Source: Dorea_D hominis
GTDB taxonomy: Bacteria; Bacillota; Clostridia; Lachnospirales; Lachnospiraceae
Length of the DNA stretch: 64,000 bases
Direction of reading: 5' to 3'
NCBI RefSeq assembly: GCF_014287705.1
Contig: NZ_JACOOY010000014.1
Span: 1-64,000 of the forward strand
Shown: positions 33,353-42,171 of the stretch, piece after piece
How positions within the stretch are numbered: the first letter of the stretch is position 1
How the letters are laid out: the number at the start of each line of letters is the position of its first letter
Notes under the pieces: model-generated
What the model was told of the DNA's origin: nothing
Databases searched by the model: none
The model's input: only the letters and a program-made list of their open reading frames with translations
Translations under genes and position numbers: made by a program

Positions 33353-34633
33353 ATGAGTATGAACAATACACCTTCCGCTGAGCGTGTACACATCGGGATA
33401 TTCGGACGCAGGAATGCCGGGAAATCCAGTGTGATCAATGCCATGACCGGGCAGGATCTGGCGATTGTATCAGATGTAAAGGGAACGACCACTGATCCGG
33501 TTTTAAAGGCGATGGAGCTTCTTCCGCTTGGTCCGGTTGTCATGATTGACACACCGGGGCTTGATGACGAGGGCGAACTTGGAGCGCTCCGTGTGCAGAA
33601 GGCTTATCAGATATTGAATAAAACAGATATTGCTGTTCTTGTTATGGATGCCACTCTTGGTATGACACCGGAAGATGAGGCTATCTTAAAACGAATCCAG
33701 GCGAAAGAGATTCCATTTCTGCTTGTGTTTAATAAGACGGATCTGCTTACCAGTGATACGCAAATCCAAAATACAGACGGTTACAGAGTCACTTCCGCAC
33801 CAAATACTTCCATAACAGCACTTCGAAGACAAACTGCTGAAAAATACGGTATCCAGGAAGATCTGATTTTTTTTGTCAGTGCCTCTGATATGGATCACAT
33901 TTATGAATTGAAAGAAAAGATTGCTTCCCTTGCCCCGTCCGATGACAATGACCACCGGATCGTAGCAGATCTGATCCACCCCGGAGATTTTGTTGTGCTT
34001 GTCGTTCCGATCGATAAGGCCGCGCCAAAAGGCAGACTGATTCTCCCACAGCAGCAGACAATCCGGGATATTTTAGACTGTGGTGCTACGGCGATTGTTA
34101 CAAGGGATTCCGAACTGGAAGAAACCCTAAAAAAACACGGGACAAGGCCTTCGCTTGTCATCACTGACAGCCAGGCATTTGCAAAAGTCTCCAAGCTGAC
34201 ACCTGCCGATATACCGCTTACTTCTTTTTCAATCTTATTTGCAAGATATAAAGGAAATCTGGATACGGTTGTACGCGGTGCCAGTGCACTTGATAAACTT
34301 TCAGACGGTGACCGTATCCTCATCTGTGAGGGTTGTACACACCACCGTCAGTGCGAAGATATCGGGACGGTAAAGCTTCCGAACTGGATTCGTGAATACA
34401 CGGGGGAAAATGTGGAATTTGATTTCAAGAGCGGAACAGAATTTCCACCGGATGTGGATAAGTATCAATTAATTATCCACTGTGGTGGATGCACACTGAA
34501 TGAGCGTGAAATGAAATATCGTCTGAAATGTGCAGAAGATGCCGGTGTACCGATCACAAACTACGGAACTGCAATTGCATATATGAAAGGAATTCTGAAG
34601 CGGAGTACGGCGATATTTTCCGAGGATCTGTAA
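33353..34633 (+). CDS. hydF: [FeFe]-hydrogenase H-cluster maturation GTPase HydF
   Basis: This 426-residue protein has a GTPase domain with GRRNAGKSSVINA (P-loop), KGTTTDP (switch I), DTPGLDDEG (G3) and NKTD (G4). A middle dimerisation domain follows, then a C-terminal cluster-binding domain with CEGCTHHRQ and IIHCGGCTLNE, the Cys/His ligands of the scaffold 4Fe-4S. HydF carries the di-iron precursor to apo-hydrogenase. GAAGGAGGA precedes the ATG. It is separated from hydG by a terminator and the DnaA-box cluster. Confidence 0.95.
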   Translation: MSMNNTPSAERVHIGIFGRRNAGKSSVINAMTGQDLAIVSDVKGTTTDPVLKAMELLPLGPVVMIDTPGLDDEGELGALRVQKAYQILNKTDIAVLVMDATLGMTPEDEAILKRIQAKEIPFLLVFNKTDLLTSDTQIQNTDGYRVTSAPNTSITALRRQTAEKYGIQEDLIFFVSASDMDHIYELKEKIASLAPSDDNDHRIVADLIHPGDFVVLVVPIDKAAPKGRLILPQQQTIRDILDCGATAIVTRDSELEETLKKHGTRPSLVITDSQAFAKVSKLTPADIPLTSFSILFARYKGNLDTVVRGASALDKLSDGDRILICEGCTHHRQCEDIGTVKLPNWIREYTGENVEFDFKSGTEFPPDVDKYQLIIHCGGCTLNEREMKYRLKCAEDAGVPITNYGTAIAYMKGILKRSTAIFSEDL

Positions 34634-34806
34634 TTTCCTTGATACCGGGAGCTTTTCGCTCTTCATTATCATAGAAGAATCTTATTTACAGACTTTTCTT
34701 CACAGTCGAGGGATTAATATGACAGAAACTGTTTGAACTGTGTTAAAATATAATTTTCAAATTCTTCAGCACATTAACGACCGGTTATATTAATAATGCA
34801 TACTAT

Positions 34807-34872
34807 AAGAGCCTGAACTTTCTTAAGCTATTTCCATTATTTTATGGATTATCACTTTGAAGTCAGGCTCTT
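34807..34872. terminator. Possible bidirectional terminator between hydF and the potCD gene
   Basis: AAGAGCCTGA and TCAGGCTCTT pair across a 46-nt loop that itself holds CCAT/ATGG. A U-rich tail is present but broken. The converging genes on either side would need such an element. I see nothing else in 34634-34982. Confidence 0.45.
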
Positions 34873-34982
34873 ATTCCTTTTCTCAGTCCATTCCTTAATC
34901 CGAGAATCTCTATTCACTTATTACCTGCAGCAATCTTTCCCCTTGCCAATACTTACATATATTGGATGTGCCAAAAACCTAT

Positions 34983-36872
34983 CTACTTATTACTTGCTGC
35001 AATCTTCACTTTGCTCCACAGATTGCTGATGATCTTCTTCGTCTTCTCATTGTATTCAAAGACTTCATCTTTTTTATTATCCGTTCTCGGAATATATGCG
35101 TCGATTCCTTCGAACTCGCCACCTTTGCCGTGTAAATCCTCCATAACCTTTTTGTTGGCAGATGTATAGCCAACATAGCTAGAGTTATCATATGCGCCGT
35201 CGTAATCACTTGCATAATTGATAAATGCATGCGCAAGTTCAACGTTTTTGGCATTTTTCGGAATAACCATCGCATCGGACCACTGATTTGTTCCGCTGTC
35301 TGGAAGATAGTATCCCATTTTCGGATTTTCCGCCATGACATAAGTTGCATCTCCGGAATAGATAAGTCCCAGCGCTTTTCTCGCCTGTGCCATATTATCG
35401 ATGATCTCATCCGTCACGATCTCCGGCTTCATCGTTCCCACGCATTTCAGGAGCCACTGGTAAGCCTTATCAATCTCTCCCTGATCACTGGTATTCATCG
35501 AATATCCAAGTGACTTTAACGCCATCATGAAAGAATCTCTCTCTGAATCATACAGGTAAATATCTCCTTTGTATTTCTGATCCAGGAAAATGTTATAACC
35601 TTCTTTTTTCAAATCTTCTTCGGATACCTTTGTCTTGTCATAGACAATCCCGACAGTTCCCCAGAAATACGGAACCGAATATTCATTTTTCGGATCATAT
35701 GGCAGTCCTTTGACCGCTTTATTCAGCTTATCCATACAGGTCAGCTTTGATTTATCCAGTTTTTGTAAATATCCTTCGGAAATCAGACGCTCAATCATAT
35801 AATCACTCGGAACGAGAATATCATACGCTTCTTTATTTGCGACTTTGATGTACATCTGTTCATTGGAATCAAAGTTCTCCAGCATAACTTTCGCACCGGT
35901 TTCTTTTTCAAAGTCCTGAATGATATGTTCACCGACATATTCTCCCCAGTTATAAATCCTGAGTGTCTGTCCTTCAAACGGACGTTTGTTCTGTGCTCCA
36001 CCGAACTGCGCAACACATATGACCGCAACCAGCGCCGCACAGACGGCTGTGACCGGTATCCACATTCTCCTTCTTCTGACTACATCTGTCTTCTTTCTTT
36101 TGCTTGCCAGCATTGGCATAATATTGATCACCAGAAGTACGATCGTAATAATCATAACAACAAGCGTAGAAATGGCGTTAATGCTCGGATTCACACGTTT
36201 GCTCATTGTATACACCATAATACTTAAGTTCTTTACACCTTGTCCGGTTACGAAATAAGAAATGATAAAATCATCTACGGACATGGTAAATGCAATCAGC
36301 GCTCCGGACACGATTCCCGGTGTGATCTGTGGCACAATAACTTTCGTCAGAGCCTGCCACGGTGTCGCCCCAAGGTCCATTGCCGCATCTGCCAGGTTCG
36401 GATCCAGTGAGCGGATCTTCGGCATCACGGAAAGCATGACATATGGGATACAGAATGCAATGTGCGCAAGCAGCATCGTCACATAGCCTTTTTCCACACG
36501 GAATGTGATAAATAACAGCATAAAGCCAATCGCTGTTACAATTTCCGGGTTCATAAGCGGCAGATTATTGACCTGATCCATCAGATCACGCACAACTTTT
36601 TTTGACTTACTTATTCCAATTGCAGAAATTGTTCCTACAATTGTGGAAATAATTGTAGCCAGCACCGCCACACTGAATGTTGTAGAGAGCGCCTCCATCA
36701 TATCGCTGGAATCCAGCATATGCCGGTACCAGCGCAGTGAAAATCCGGTAAAGCTTGTCAGTGATTTTCCATCGTTAAATGAAAAAATAATCATATATAA
36801 TATCGGAAGGTAGAAAAAGATGACTGAAAGTACCATCAAGATCTTCCCGATCCGTCGTTTCTTTTGTTTCAT
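34983..36872 (-). CDS. Fused polyamine ABC transporter permease and substrate-binding protein (PotC-PotD)
   Basis: This is a 629-residue protein. Residues 1-265 are a PotC-type permease: six helices with the EAA-loop DAAMDLGATPWQALTKVIVPQITPGI. After a basic stretch and a helix (WIPVTAVCAALVAVICVAQFG), residues about 305-629 are a complete PotD-type binding domain: LRIYNWGEYVGEHIIQDFEKETGAKV, YDILVPSDYMIERLI, VPYFWGTVGIVYD. The receptor is tethered to the permease outside the cell instead of by a lipid. It lies 3 nt downstream of potB. The polyamine assignment (spermidine/putrescine) rests on family similarity. Confidence 0.9.
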   Translation of the reverse strand: MKQKKRRIGKILMVLSVIFFYLPILYMIIFSFNDGKSLTSFTGFSLRWYRHMLDSSDMMEALSTTFSVAVLATIISTIVGTISAIGISKSKKVVRDLMDQVNNLPLMNPEIVTAIGFMLLFITFRVEKGYVTMLLAHIAFCIPYVMLSVMPKIRSLDPNLADAAMDLGATPWQALTKVIVPQITPGIVSGALIAFTMSVDDFIISYFVTGQGVKNLSIMVYTMSKRVNPSINAISTLVVMIITIVLLVINIMPMLASKRKKTDVVRRRRMWIPVTAVCAALVAVICVAQFGGAQNKRPFEGQTLRIYNWGEYVGEHIIQDFEKETGAKVMLENFDSNEQMYIKVANKEAYDILVPSDYMIERLISEGYLQKLDKSKLTCMDKLNKAVKGLPYDPKNEYSVPYFWGTVGIVYDKTKVSEEDLKKEGYNIFLDQKYKGDIYLYDSERDSFMMALKSLGYSMNTSDQGEIDKAYQWLLKCVGTMKPEIVTDEIIDNMAQARKALGLIYSGDATYVMAENPKMGYYLPDSGTNQWSDAMVIPKNAKNVELAHAFINYASDYDGAYDNSSYVGYTSANKKVMEDLHGKGGEFEGIDAYIPRTDNKKDEVFEYNEKTKKIISNLWSKVKIAASNK

Positions 36873-36875
36873 CTT

Positions 36876-37712
36876 TTATACCCCCTTTCCGCCCTGATTA
36901 TGCTGCTCCACTTTCCGTACAGCCATCATCAGAAGCATCATAATAATCGCCATGATCATAGACACCGCACTTCCAAAATTCCACTCTCCGACTGTGATAA
37001 ACTGGTTTTCGATCATATTTCCGATGAGGAAATACTGACCGCCTCCAAGCAGCTTCGGAATAAAGAACGAGCTGACTGCCGGAAGGAATACGAGCGTAAT
37101 TCCATTAATTACTCCCGGCATGGAAAGTGGCAAAGTAATTCTGCGGAAAGTCTGTGCGGGACTGGCCCCGAGATCCGCACTCGCTTCGATCAGCGAATAA
37201 TCCATCTTGCTTAAGGACGTCTGGATCTGCAGGATCATAAACGGAAGGAAGTTATATACCATACCGAGCAGTACGGCGCCCTCTGTATAGAGAAGCTCTA
37301 CATTTCCAAGTCCGAAAAATCCAAGTATTTTCTGAAAAATACCACCGTTGCTCAGAAGTCCGATCCATGCGTATGTTCGCACAAGCATGTTGATCCACAT
37401 CGGCAGTGTAATGCATAAAATCAATATATTCTGTACTTTTTCTGTGCTTCTTGCTATATAATATGCGATCGGATAGCCGAGAAGCAGACATAAAACGGTT
37501 GTCTTCACCGCAATCAGTATGGAACGCCAGAGGATTAATAAGAAATCCGGATCGGTAAAAAATTTGGCATAATGTTCCAGTGTGAACGAGAAAGAAATGA
37601 TGCTGTTGCCTTGATTCATTACAGAATACAGTGCGATCAGTGCCATCGGAAGAACAAGCATCATCACTGCCCACACGATATACGGCCATGCAAGCTGCTG
37701 AAAACGTTTCAT
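36876..37712 (-). CDS. potB: Polyamine-type ABC transporter permease PotB
   Basis: This 278-residue permease has six hydrophobic helices and the EAA loop IEASADLGASPAQTFRRITLPLSMPG near residue 185, which contacts the ATPase. It starts immediately after the potA stop (no intergenic base) and precedes the potCD fusion, forming one operon. It should pair with PotC in the membrane to import spermidine or putrescine. Confidence 0.9.
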   Translation of the reverse strand: MKRFQQLAWPYIVWAVMMLVLPMALIALYSVMNQGNSIISFSFTLEHYAKFFTDPDFLLILWRSILIAVKTTVLCLLLGYPIAYYIARSTEKVQNILILCITLPMWINMLVRTYAWIGLLSNGGIFQKILGFFGLGNVELLYTEGAVLLGMVYNFLPFMILQIQTSLSKMDYSLIEASADLGASPAQTFRRITLPLSMPGVINGITLVFLPAVSSFFIPKLLGGGQYFLIGNMIENQFITVGEWNFGSAVSMIMAIIMMLLMMAVRKVEQHNQGGKGV

Positions 37713-39290
37713 CTAGTACACCACCTTTGACATGACATGAATATCTTCCGGGAAGAATGTCAGGCCGACCTCCTGTCCTTCCTCCGAATAATCAGTCGTA
37801 TGGATCTTAAATTCGCGACCGGTTGTTGAAAATGTGATCTGATATACACCTTCTGTCACTTCTTCCGGTTCAAAGTCATAATCTACACTGATGTCCACAC
37901 TTTGATCTTCATCGCTTAACTTCCAGCCCTGTGCATTTGCCCATGTTTTCAGATCTGTATCCAATGCCTGTGAATCATTGATCTCATCTACTGTTTTGAA
38001 GAAGTTGAACGCCATAACCGCTTCATTTGCCTTTTCATTCTTAACGAACGGCTGGTTGACTACAAAGATTGTTCTCTCGATGCTTGTTCCATCTGCGGTT
38101 GTAAATGTAACCGGATACTGTCCTTCTTCTTTCTCCAGTTCGTATTCTACTTTTGCAATGGATATATAATCATCTGTCTCTACTTCCCATGCCTGCGCAT
38201 TGGAGAACGCGATAATCTCTTTATCATCCATTTCTTCCACATCGTCAACATCAACATAGAAGTTGTTTGCACTGATTTTTTCTTTTCCGTCTTCACTTGT
38301 CACTTCGTGGTTGCGGATGACACGCATATTTACCGTAACGCTGGTCCCCGGAACTGTCTCCACCATGATTTCATAATGAACACCTTTGAACAGCACACTC
38401 AAAACTTCTCCGGTCATCTTACCGTCTTTTACATCTACAATATCAATATCTTCCGGACGGATGACAACGTCTACTTTTTCATTCTTCTTAAATCCATAAT
38501 CCACGCAGTCAAATACAATATCATCAAACATGACTTTATAATCATCAATCATCGTTCCTGATAAAATGTTGCTTTCACCGATAAAGTTCGCTACGAAACG
38601 GTTTGCCGGTTCATTGTAAATATCCTGCGGCGAACCGATCTGCTGGATCTCACCATTTTTCATAACAACGATCTTATCCGACATCGTAAGTGCCTCTTCC
38701 TGATCATGTGTTACGAAAATAAAGGTGATACCGACCTCCTGCTGGATCCGTTTCAACTCATACTGCATCTCTTTTCTGAGTTTCAGGTCAAGCGCAGCAA
38801 GCGGCTCATCAAGAAGCAGCACTTTCGGCTCATTGACAAGCGCTCTTGCAATTGCAACACGCTGCTGCTGGCCTCCTGAAAGCAGTGTTGTATTCTTGTC
38901 TTCAAATCCTTCCAGTCCGATAAGCTTTAACATCTTCATGACTTTCTGGTCAATGATGTCTTTTCCGACTTTTTTTATCTTAAGCCCAAATGCAATATTT
39001 TCATAAACACTCAGATGTGGAAAGAGTGCGTATTTCTGAAACACCGTGTTCAGTTCCCGCTCATACGGCGGCTTATTACTGATCTCCTCGCCATCAAAAA
39101 TCACACTTCCTTCGTCTGCTTCCAGGAATCCTCCCAGAATCCGAAGAAGTGTTGTCTTACCGCAGCCACTTGGCCCGAGCAGTGTTACAAATTCATTTTC
39201 ATAAATGTCAAGATTGATTCCTTTTAACACAACCTGGCTGTCAAAACTTTTGACAATGTTGCGGAATTCAATGATCTTATTCTCTTCCAT
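37713..39290 (-). CDS. potA: PotA-type ABC transporter ATPase with an unusual insertion in its C-terminal domain
   Basis: This 525-residue protein compares with a usual 350-380. Walker A GPSGCGKTT (about residue 39), signature LSGGQQQRVAIARAL (about 136), Walker B VLLLDEP and VTHDQEEAL are complete. The TOBE domain starts normally (VVIRPEDIDIV, GEVLSVLFKGVHYEIMVE). It is then interrupted by about 170 residues and resumes as FKIHTTDYSEEGQEVGLTFFPEDIHVM. The insert has two similar halves, FSNAQAWEVETDD...QYPVTFTTADGT and WANAQGWKLSDED...VYQITFSTTGRE. It powers import by PotB/PotC. The insert may sense a signal, and its role is unknown. Confidence 0.9.
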   Translation of the reverse strand: MEENKIIEFRNIVKSFDSQVVLKGINLDIYENEFVTLLGPSGCGKTTLLRILGGFLEADEGSVIFDGEEISNKPPYERELNTVFQKYALFPHLSVYENIAFGLKIKKVGKDIIDQKVMKMLKLIGLEGFEDKNTTLLSGGQQQRVAIARALVNEPKVLLLDEPLAALDLKLRKEMQYELKRIQQEVGITFIFVTHDQEEALTMSDKIVVMKNGEIQQIGSPQDIYNEPANRFVANFIGESNILSGTMIDDYKVMFDDIVFDCVDYGFKKNEKVDVVIRPEDIDIVDVKDGKMTGEVLSVLFKGVHYEIMVETVPGTSVTVNMRVIRNHEVTSEDGKEKISANNFYVDVDDVEEMDDKEIIAFSNAQAWEVETDDYISIAKVEYELEKEEGQYPVTFTTADGTSIERTIFVVNQPFVKNEKANEAVMAFNFFKTVDEINDSQALDTDLKTWANAQGWKLSDEDQSVDISVDYDFEPEEVTEGVYQITFSTTGREFKIHTTDYSEEGQEVGLTFFPEDIHVMSKVVY

Positions 39291-39353
39291 CTCACGTCTC
39301 CCTTCTATAATCTGTCAGCTATAATATCTCAGCCTTTTATCGTTCTCGTCTGT

Positions 39354-39887
39354 TTAAAACATCGGCGGGTTGGTGATCCACAATACTTTTGCTTCCCCGC
39401 TCCCATGATTATATAAATAATGGCTTCTGGAACCATCCATATAAAACGTTTCCTTCGCCTTTACTTTATATTTCTTCTTGCCACGCACAATTGTTATGCT
39501 GCCTTTTAATACATAGCCAAATTCTTCTCCCTGAAACGCCGACACTTCCCGGCTTTTCTGATGTGGCGCCAATGTTAAAATAATAGGCTCCATCTGGTTC
39601 TTTTGTGCATTAGGCACAATCCACTCAATCTGAAAACCTTCCTGTTCATCCACAAAAAAATCCTGCTGTCCGAATACAATCTGATGCTCTTCTTCCTCAT
39701 GGAAAAAGTCTGACAGATTACTTCCAAGCGCTTCCAGAATATCTTCCAGCGTTGCGATACTCGGCGTTGTCAGATTTCTCTCCACCTGGGACAGAAAGCC
39801 TTTTGACAGCTCGCTTCTGGATGCCAGATCATTCAGCGTCAGGTCATTTTGCAAACGCAGTTCTTTCAATTTCTTTCCGATATCCAC
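39354..39887 (-). CDS. XRE-family regulator with cupin domain (PuuR-like)
   Basis: This 177-residue protein has a helix-turn-helix at residues 6-60 (LRLQNDLTLNDLASRSELSKGFLSQVER) and a C-terminal cupin with APHQKSREVSAFQGEEFGYVLKG. The start is GTG 39887 after GGAGGTGATAGG. This architecture is common directly upstream of potABCD in Firmicutes and probably represses or tunes the operon in response to polyamines. An imperfect inverted repeat TGTTC/GAACA lies about 60 nt upstream and could be its site, but that is weak. Confidence 0.87.
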   Translation of the reverse strand: MDIGKKLKELRLQNDLTLNDLASRSELSKGFLSQVERNLTTPSIATLEDILEALGSNLSDFFHEEEEHQIVFGQQDFFVDEQEGFQIEWIVPNAQKNQMEPIILTLAPHQKSREVSAFQGEEFGYVLKGSITIVRGKKKYKVKAKETFYMDGSRSHYLYNHGSGEAKVLWITNPPMF

Positions 39888-40112
39888 CCTATCACCTCCG
39901 AGATATATTTTCGTTCTGGAGTTTTCTATTACTATACTTTATGTTCAAAATTACCGAACAAAGTTTATTATACACGGTTACGGGAATATTTCAAGAGATT
40001 CACAGATTTTTTGAAGCCTGGTTCTAGTTTTTTTGGATATTTTTTCAAAAAAATTAAAACCTGTATTTCCCACCAGATGGCAACTTGCTGAAAACTGCAT
40101 TATAATACAAGC

Positions 40113-40147
40113 AAGGACAGAACCCTAAAAATCAAGGCTCTGTCCTT
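40113..40147 (-). terminator. Terminator of ribU
   Basis: AAGGACAGA and TCTGTCCTT form a 9-bp stem about 30 nt past the ribU stop. The better U-run is on the plus strand, so termination of ribU is only fair. Confidence 0.5.
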
Positions 40148-40177
40148 CTTTTTTTCATCATTATCTAATATTTTCTT

Positions 40178-40813
40178 CTATCTTCCCATATGGAATATCG
40201 GGCTGATCTTCTTATAGATCAAAAATACGATCAACGATACCAGCACACCTTTTAACAGGTTAAATGGCACGATTGCAAAGATTACAAGCGTTGTAACGCT
40301 TGTAATGTGGCTGTTCACTGCTGTTCCCATGCCAACCAGTGCATCCATCGGCATCTGGAACGCTTTTGCATAAGCCGGTAATAATACGTATGCATTAAGG
40401 AAACATCCAAGGATTGTCATAAATAATGTTCCGCTAATCATACCAACGATAGCGCCTGTGCGGTTATGCTTTTTCTTGTAGATCAGACCTGCCGGTACCA
40501 CAAATGCGCATCCGATCAGGAAGTTAGCAATCTCACCTACCCCTGCTGTCATGGTTCCATTTACCGCAAAGTTCAGAATGATCTTGATGAATTCAATCGT
40601 TGCTCCTGCCAGTGGTCCCATTGCAAAACATCCGACTAATACCGGAACTTCACTGAAATCGATCTCGTAAAAAGATGGTGCAAACGGAAGCGGAATCTCG
40701 AAAAGCATTAATACTAATGCAATTGCAGATAACATTCCAACCTGTGCCATTACACGGATCTTTGTCCTGTTCTTTGTCTGTGCTGCTGCCATTGTTTTTG
40801 TACTTGTACTCAT
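40178..40813 (-). CDS. ribU: Riboflavin ECF transporter S component
   Basis: ATG 40813 follows AAAGGAGACCAACAT. A longer reading adds 19 residues without support. The 211-residue, six-helix protein contains EIPLPFAPSFYEIDFSEVPVLVGCFAMGPL, the conserved riboflavin-binding loop and helix of RibU. It binds riboflavin and joins the shared ECF energising module, which is encoded elsewhere. The FMN riboswitch and terminator directly upstream confirm the substrate. Confidence 0.95.
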   Translation of the reverse strand: MSTSTKTMAAAQTKNRTKIRVMAQVGMLSAIALVLMLFEIPLPFAPSFYEIDFSEVPVLVGCFAMGPLAGATIEFIKIILNFAVNGTMTAGVGEIANFLIGCAFVVPAGLIYKKKHNRTGAIVGMISGTLFMTILGCFLNAYVLLPAYAKAFQMPMDALVGMGTAVNSHITSVTTLVIFAIVPFNLLKGVLVSLIVFLIYKKISPIFHMGR

Positions 40814-40920
40814 ATGTTGGTCTCCTTTAAAATACTTATATTTAGAAAGAAAACTTCCGGAACTATGCATTACATCTTGCTGAAGTTTTTATATAGTAAG
40901 AAAATCAATTTCCTATTGCA

Positions 40921-40956
40921 ACAATAAAACCCCGGTATCAAACAAAATACCGGGGT
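40921..40956 (-). terminator. Terminator of the FMN riboswitch expression platform
   Basis: On the minus strand ACCCCGGTAT-TTTGTTTG-ATACCGGGGT is followed by TTTATTG, between the aptamer and ribU. Formation with bound FMN would shut off ribU. Confidence 0.88.
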
Positions 40957-40982
40957 AATAATATTGCTTTTTCTATGCATAA

Positions 40983-41104
40983 CTCTTCTCTCATCCAGAC
41001 TTTACTGTCGGTATCGGAATTACACCGATTCAGCCGGTACGTATCATACCGGGTCGCGGACTATACCGCCGGTTGGGACTTTCACCCGACCCCGAAGAAT
41101 CTTT
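40983..41104 (-). promoter_or_regulatory. FMN riboswitch (RFN element)
   Basis: The minus strand carries the aptamer landmarks in order: CTTCGGGGTCGGGTGAAAGTCC, ACCGGCGGTATAGTCCGCGA, GGTGTAATTCCGATACCGACAG, and TAAAGTCTGGATGAGAGAAG closing the P1 stem. It is followed by a terminator and ribU, so it represses transport when FMN is plentiful. Confidence 0.96.
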
Positions 41105-41206
41105 CTCTTTGTTTTTTATTATAGTGCTGTACTTCTTAAATTGCAAGTGAAACTTTTCCGAAGTATTATCTCACACAAACATCCATTATGTCTGACTTTC
41201 AAAAAT

Positions 41207-42115
41207 CTAAGACTGTCTGTCACCTGCCGACTTCCGGTCTTCCGGAAGTTCCTGATAACGGATACGTTCGAAAGTAAATCCCTGACCTCGCACTTCATTG
41301 ATCTGTGTGATCGTAATAAATGCGTACGGATCGATGCTGTGGATCATTTCTTTTGTGGAATACAGTTTCCGGTTCGGAATGATGCACATAACACCTTTCT
41401 GTTTTTCATGACGATAACCGTTTTCAATATAGATCATCGTTGTTCCAAGATCGAGCTTGGATAATAAATCTTCCCGGATCTCTTCGTATTTCTCAGATAT
41501 GATAAACAACTGTATCTGTGAAGTTCCAAGCAGCATCACCTTATTTAGTAGTACCGTTGTCAGCACCAGATTCAAAATACCGTACATCACCTGTTCTGAA
41601 TTAGAAAAGAGGATCTGTGAAGAAAGCACAATAAAATCAACCACATACATAAGCGGTGCCAGTGGAATATGTGCCACTTTGTTCAGGATCAGTGCTATGA
41701 TATCGGTTCCGCCTGTAGAAGCACCAACTCTTACAATGATACCAATTCCAATTCCCATAAGCACTCCCGCATAAATTGCGGACAGCAGCTGATTATCTGT
41801 CAGCGTTGTAATTCCCGGTATCTTCTGGACAACTGACAGGCAAAGCGGATATAAAAATGTACTTACAATCGTTGTAACTGCAAATTTTTTTCCGAGTATA
41901 AAAGCTCCTGACAGGAACAATATGACGTTTACACCTAATAATACAACCGATAGGGACATCGGCACATAATGTGTGATCGTAAGTGCAATACCGGTTGCGC
42001 CTCCCATGACAATACCTGTTGGTACGATAAATGCTGCAACTGCAAATGCCAGAATGATATTCCCCAATAATACTCCGGCAAGTGTGAACAATGTTTTTCC
42101 CCAATTTTTCTGCAT
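41207..42115 (-). CDS. YitT-family membrane protein (DUF161 + DUF2179)
   Basis: ATG 42115 is chosen because AGAGGTG lies about 6 nt upstream. The product has 302 residues. The N-terminal 200 residues hold five or six helices with the family signature IVPTGIVMGGATGIAL and VRVGASTGGTDIIALIL. Residues about 205-290 form the soluble DUF2179 domain (TTMIYIENGYRHEKQKGVMCIIPNRKLYSTKEMI). The function of the family is unknown. It follows tex closely on the same strand. Confidence 0.88.
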   Translation of the reverse strand: MQKNWGKTLFTLAGVLLGNIILAFAVAAFIVPTGIVMGGATGIALTITHYVPMSLSVVLLGVNVILFLSGAFILGKKFAVTTIVSTFLYPLCLSVVQKIPGITTLTDNQLLSAIYAGVLMGIGIGIIVRVGASTGGTDIIALILNKVAHIPLAPLMYVVDFIVLSSQILFSNSEQVMYGILNLVLTTVLLNKVMLLGTSQIQLFIISEKYEEIREDLLSKLDLGTTMIYIENGYRHEKQKGVMCIIPNRKLYSTKEMIHSIDPYAFITITQINEVRGQGFTFERIRYQELPEDRKSAGDRQS

Positions 42116-42171
42116 ACTAAACACCTCTCGCTTTTTTGTATTTTTTATTAAATTACTTTTGTAAAATTATT

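Noticed and set aside
40164..40178. T-rich stretch near the ribU stop as a separate regulatory site
   Set aside because: It is explained by the weak terminator hairpin region and base composition.
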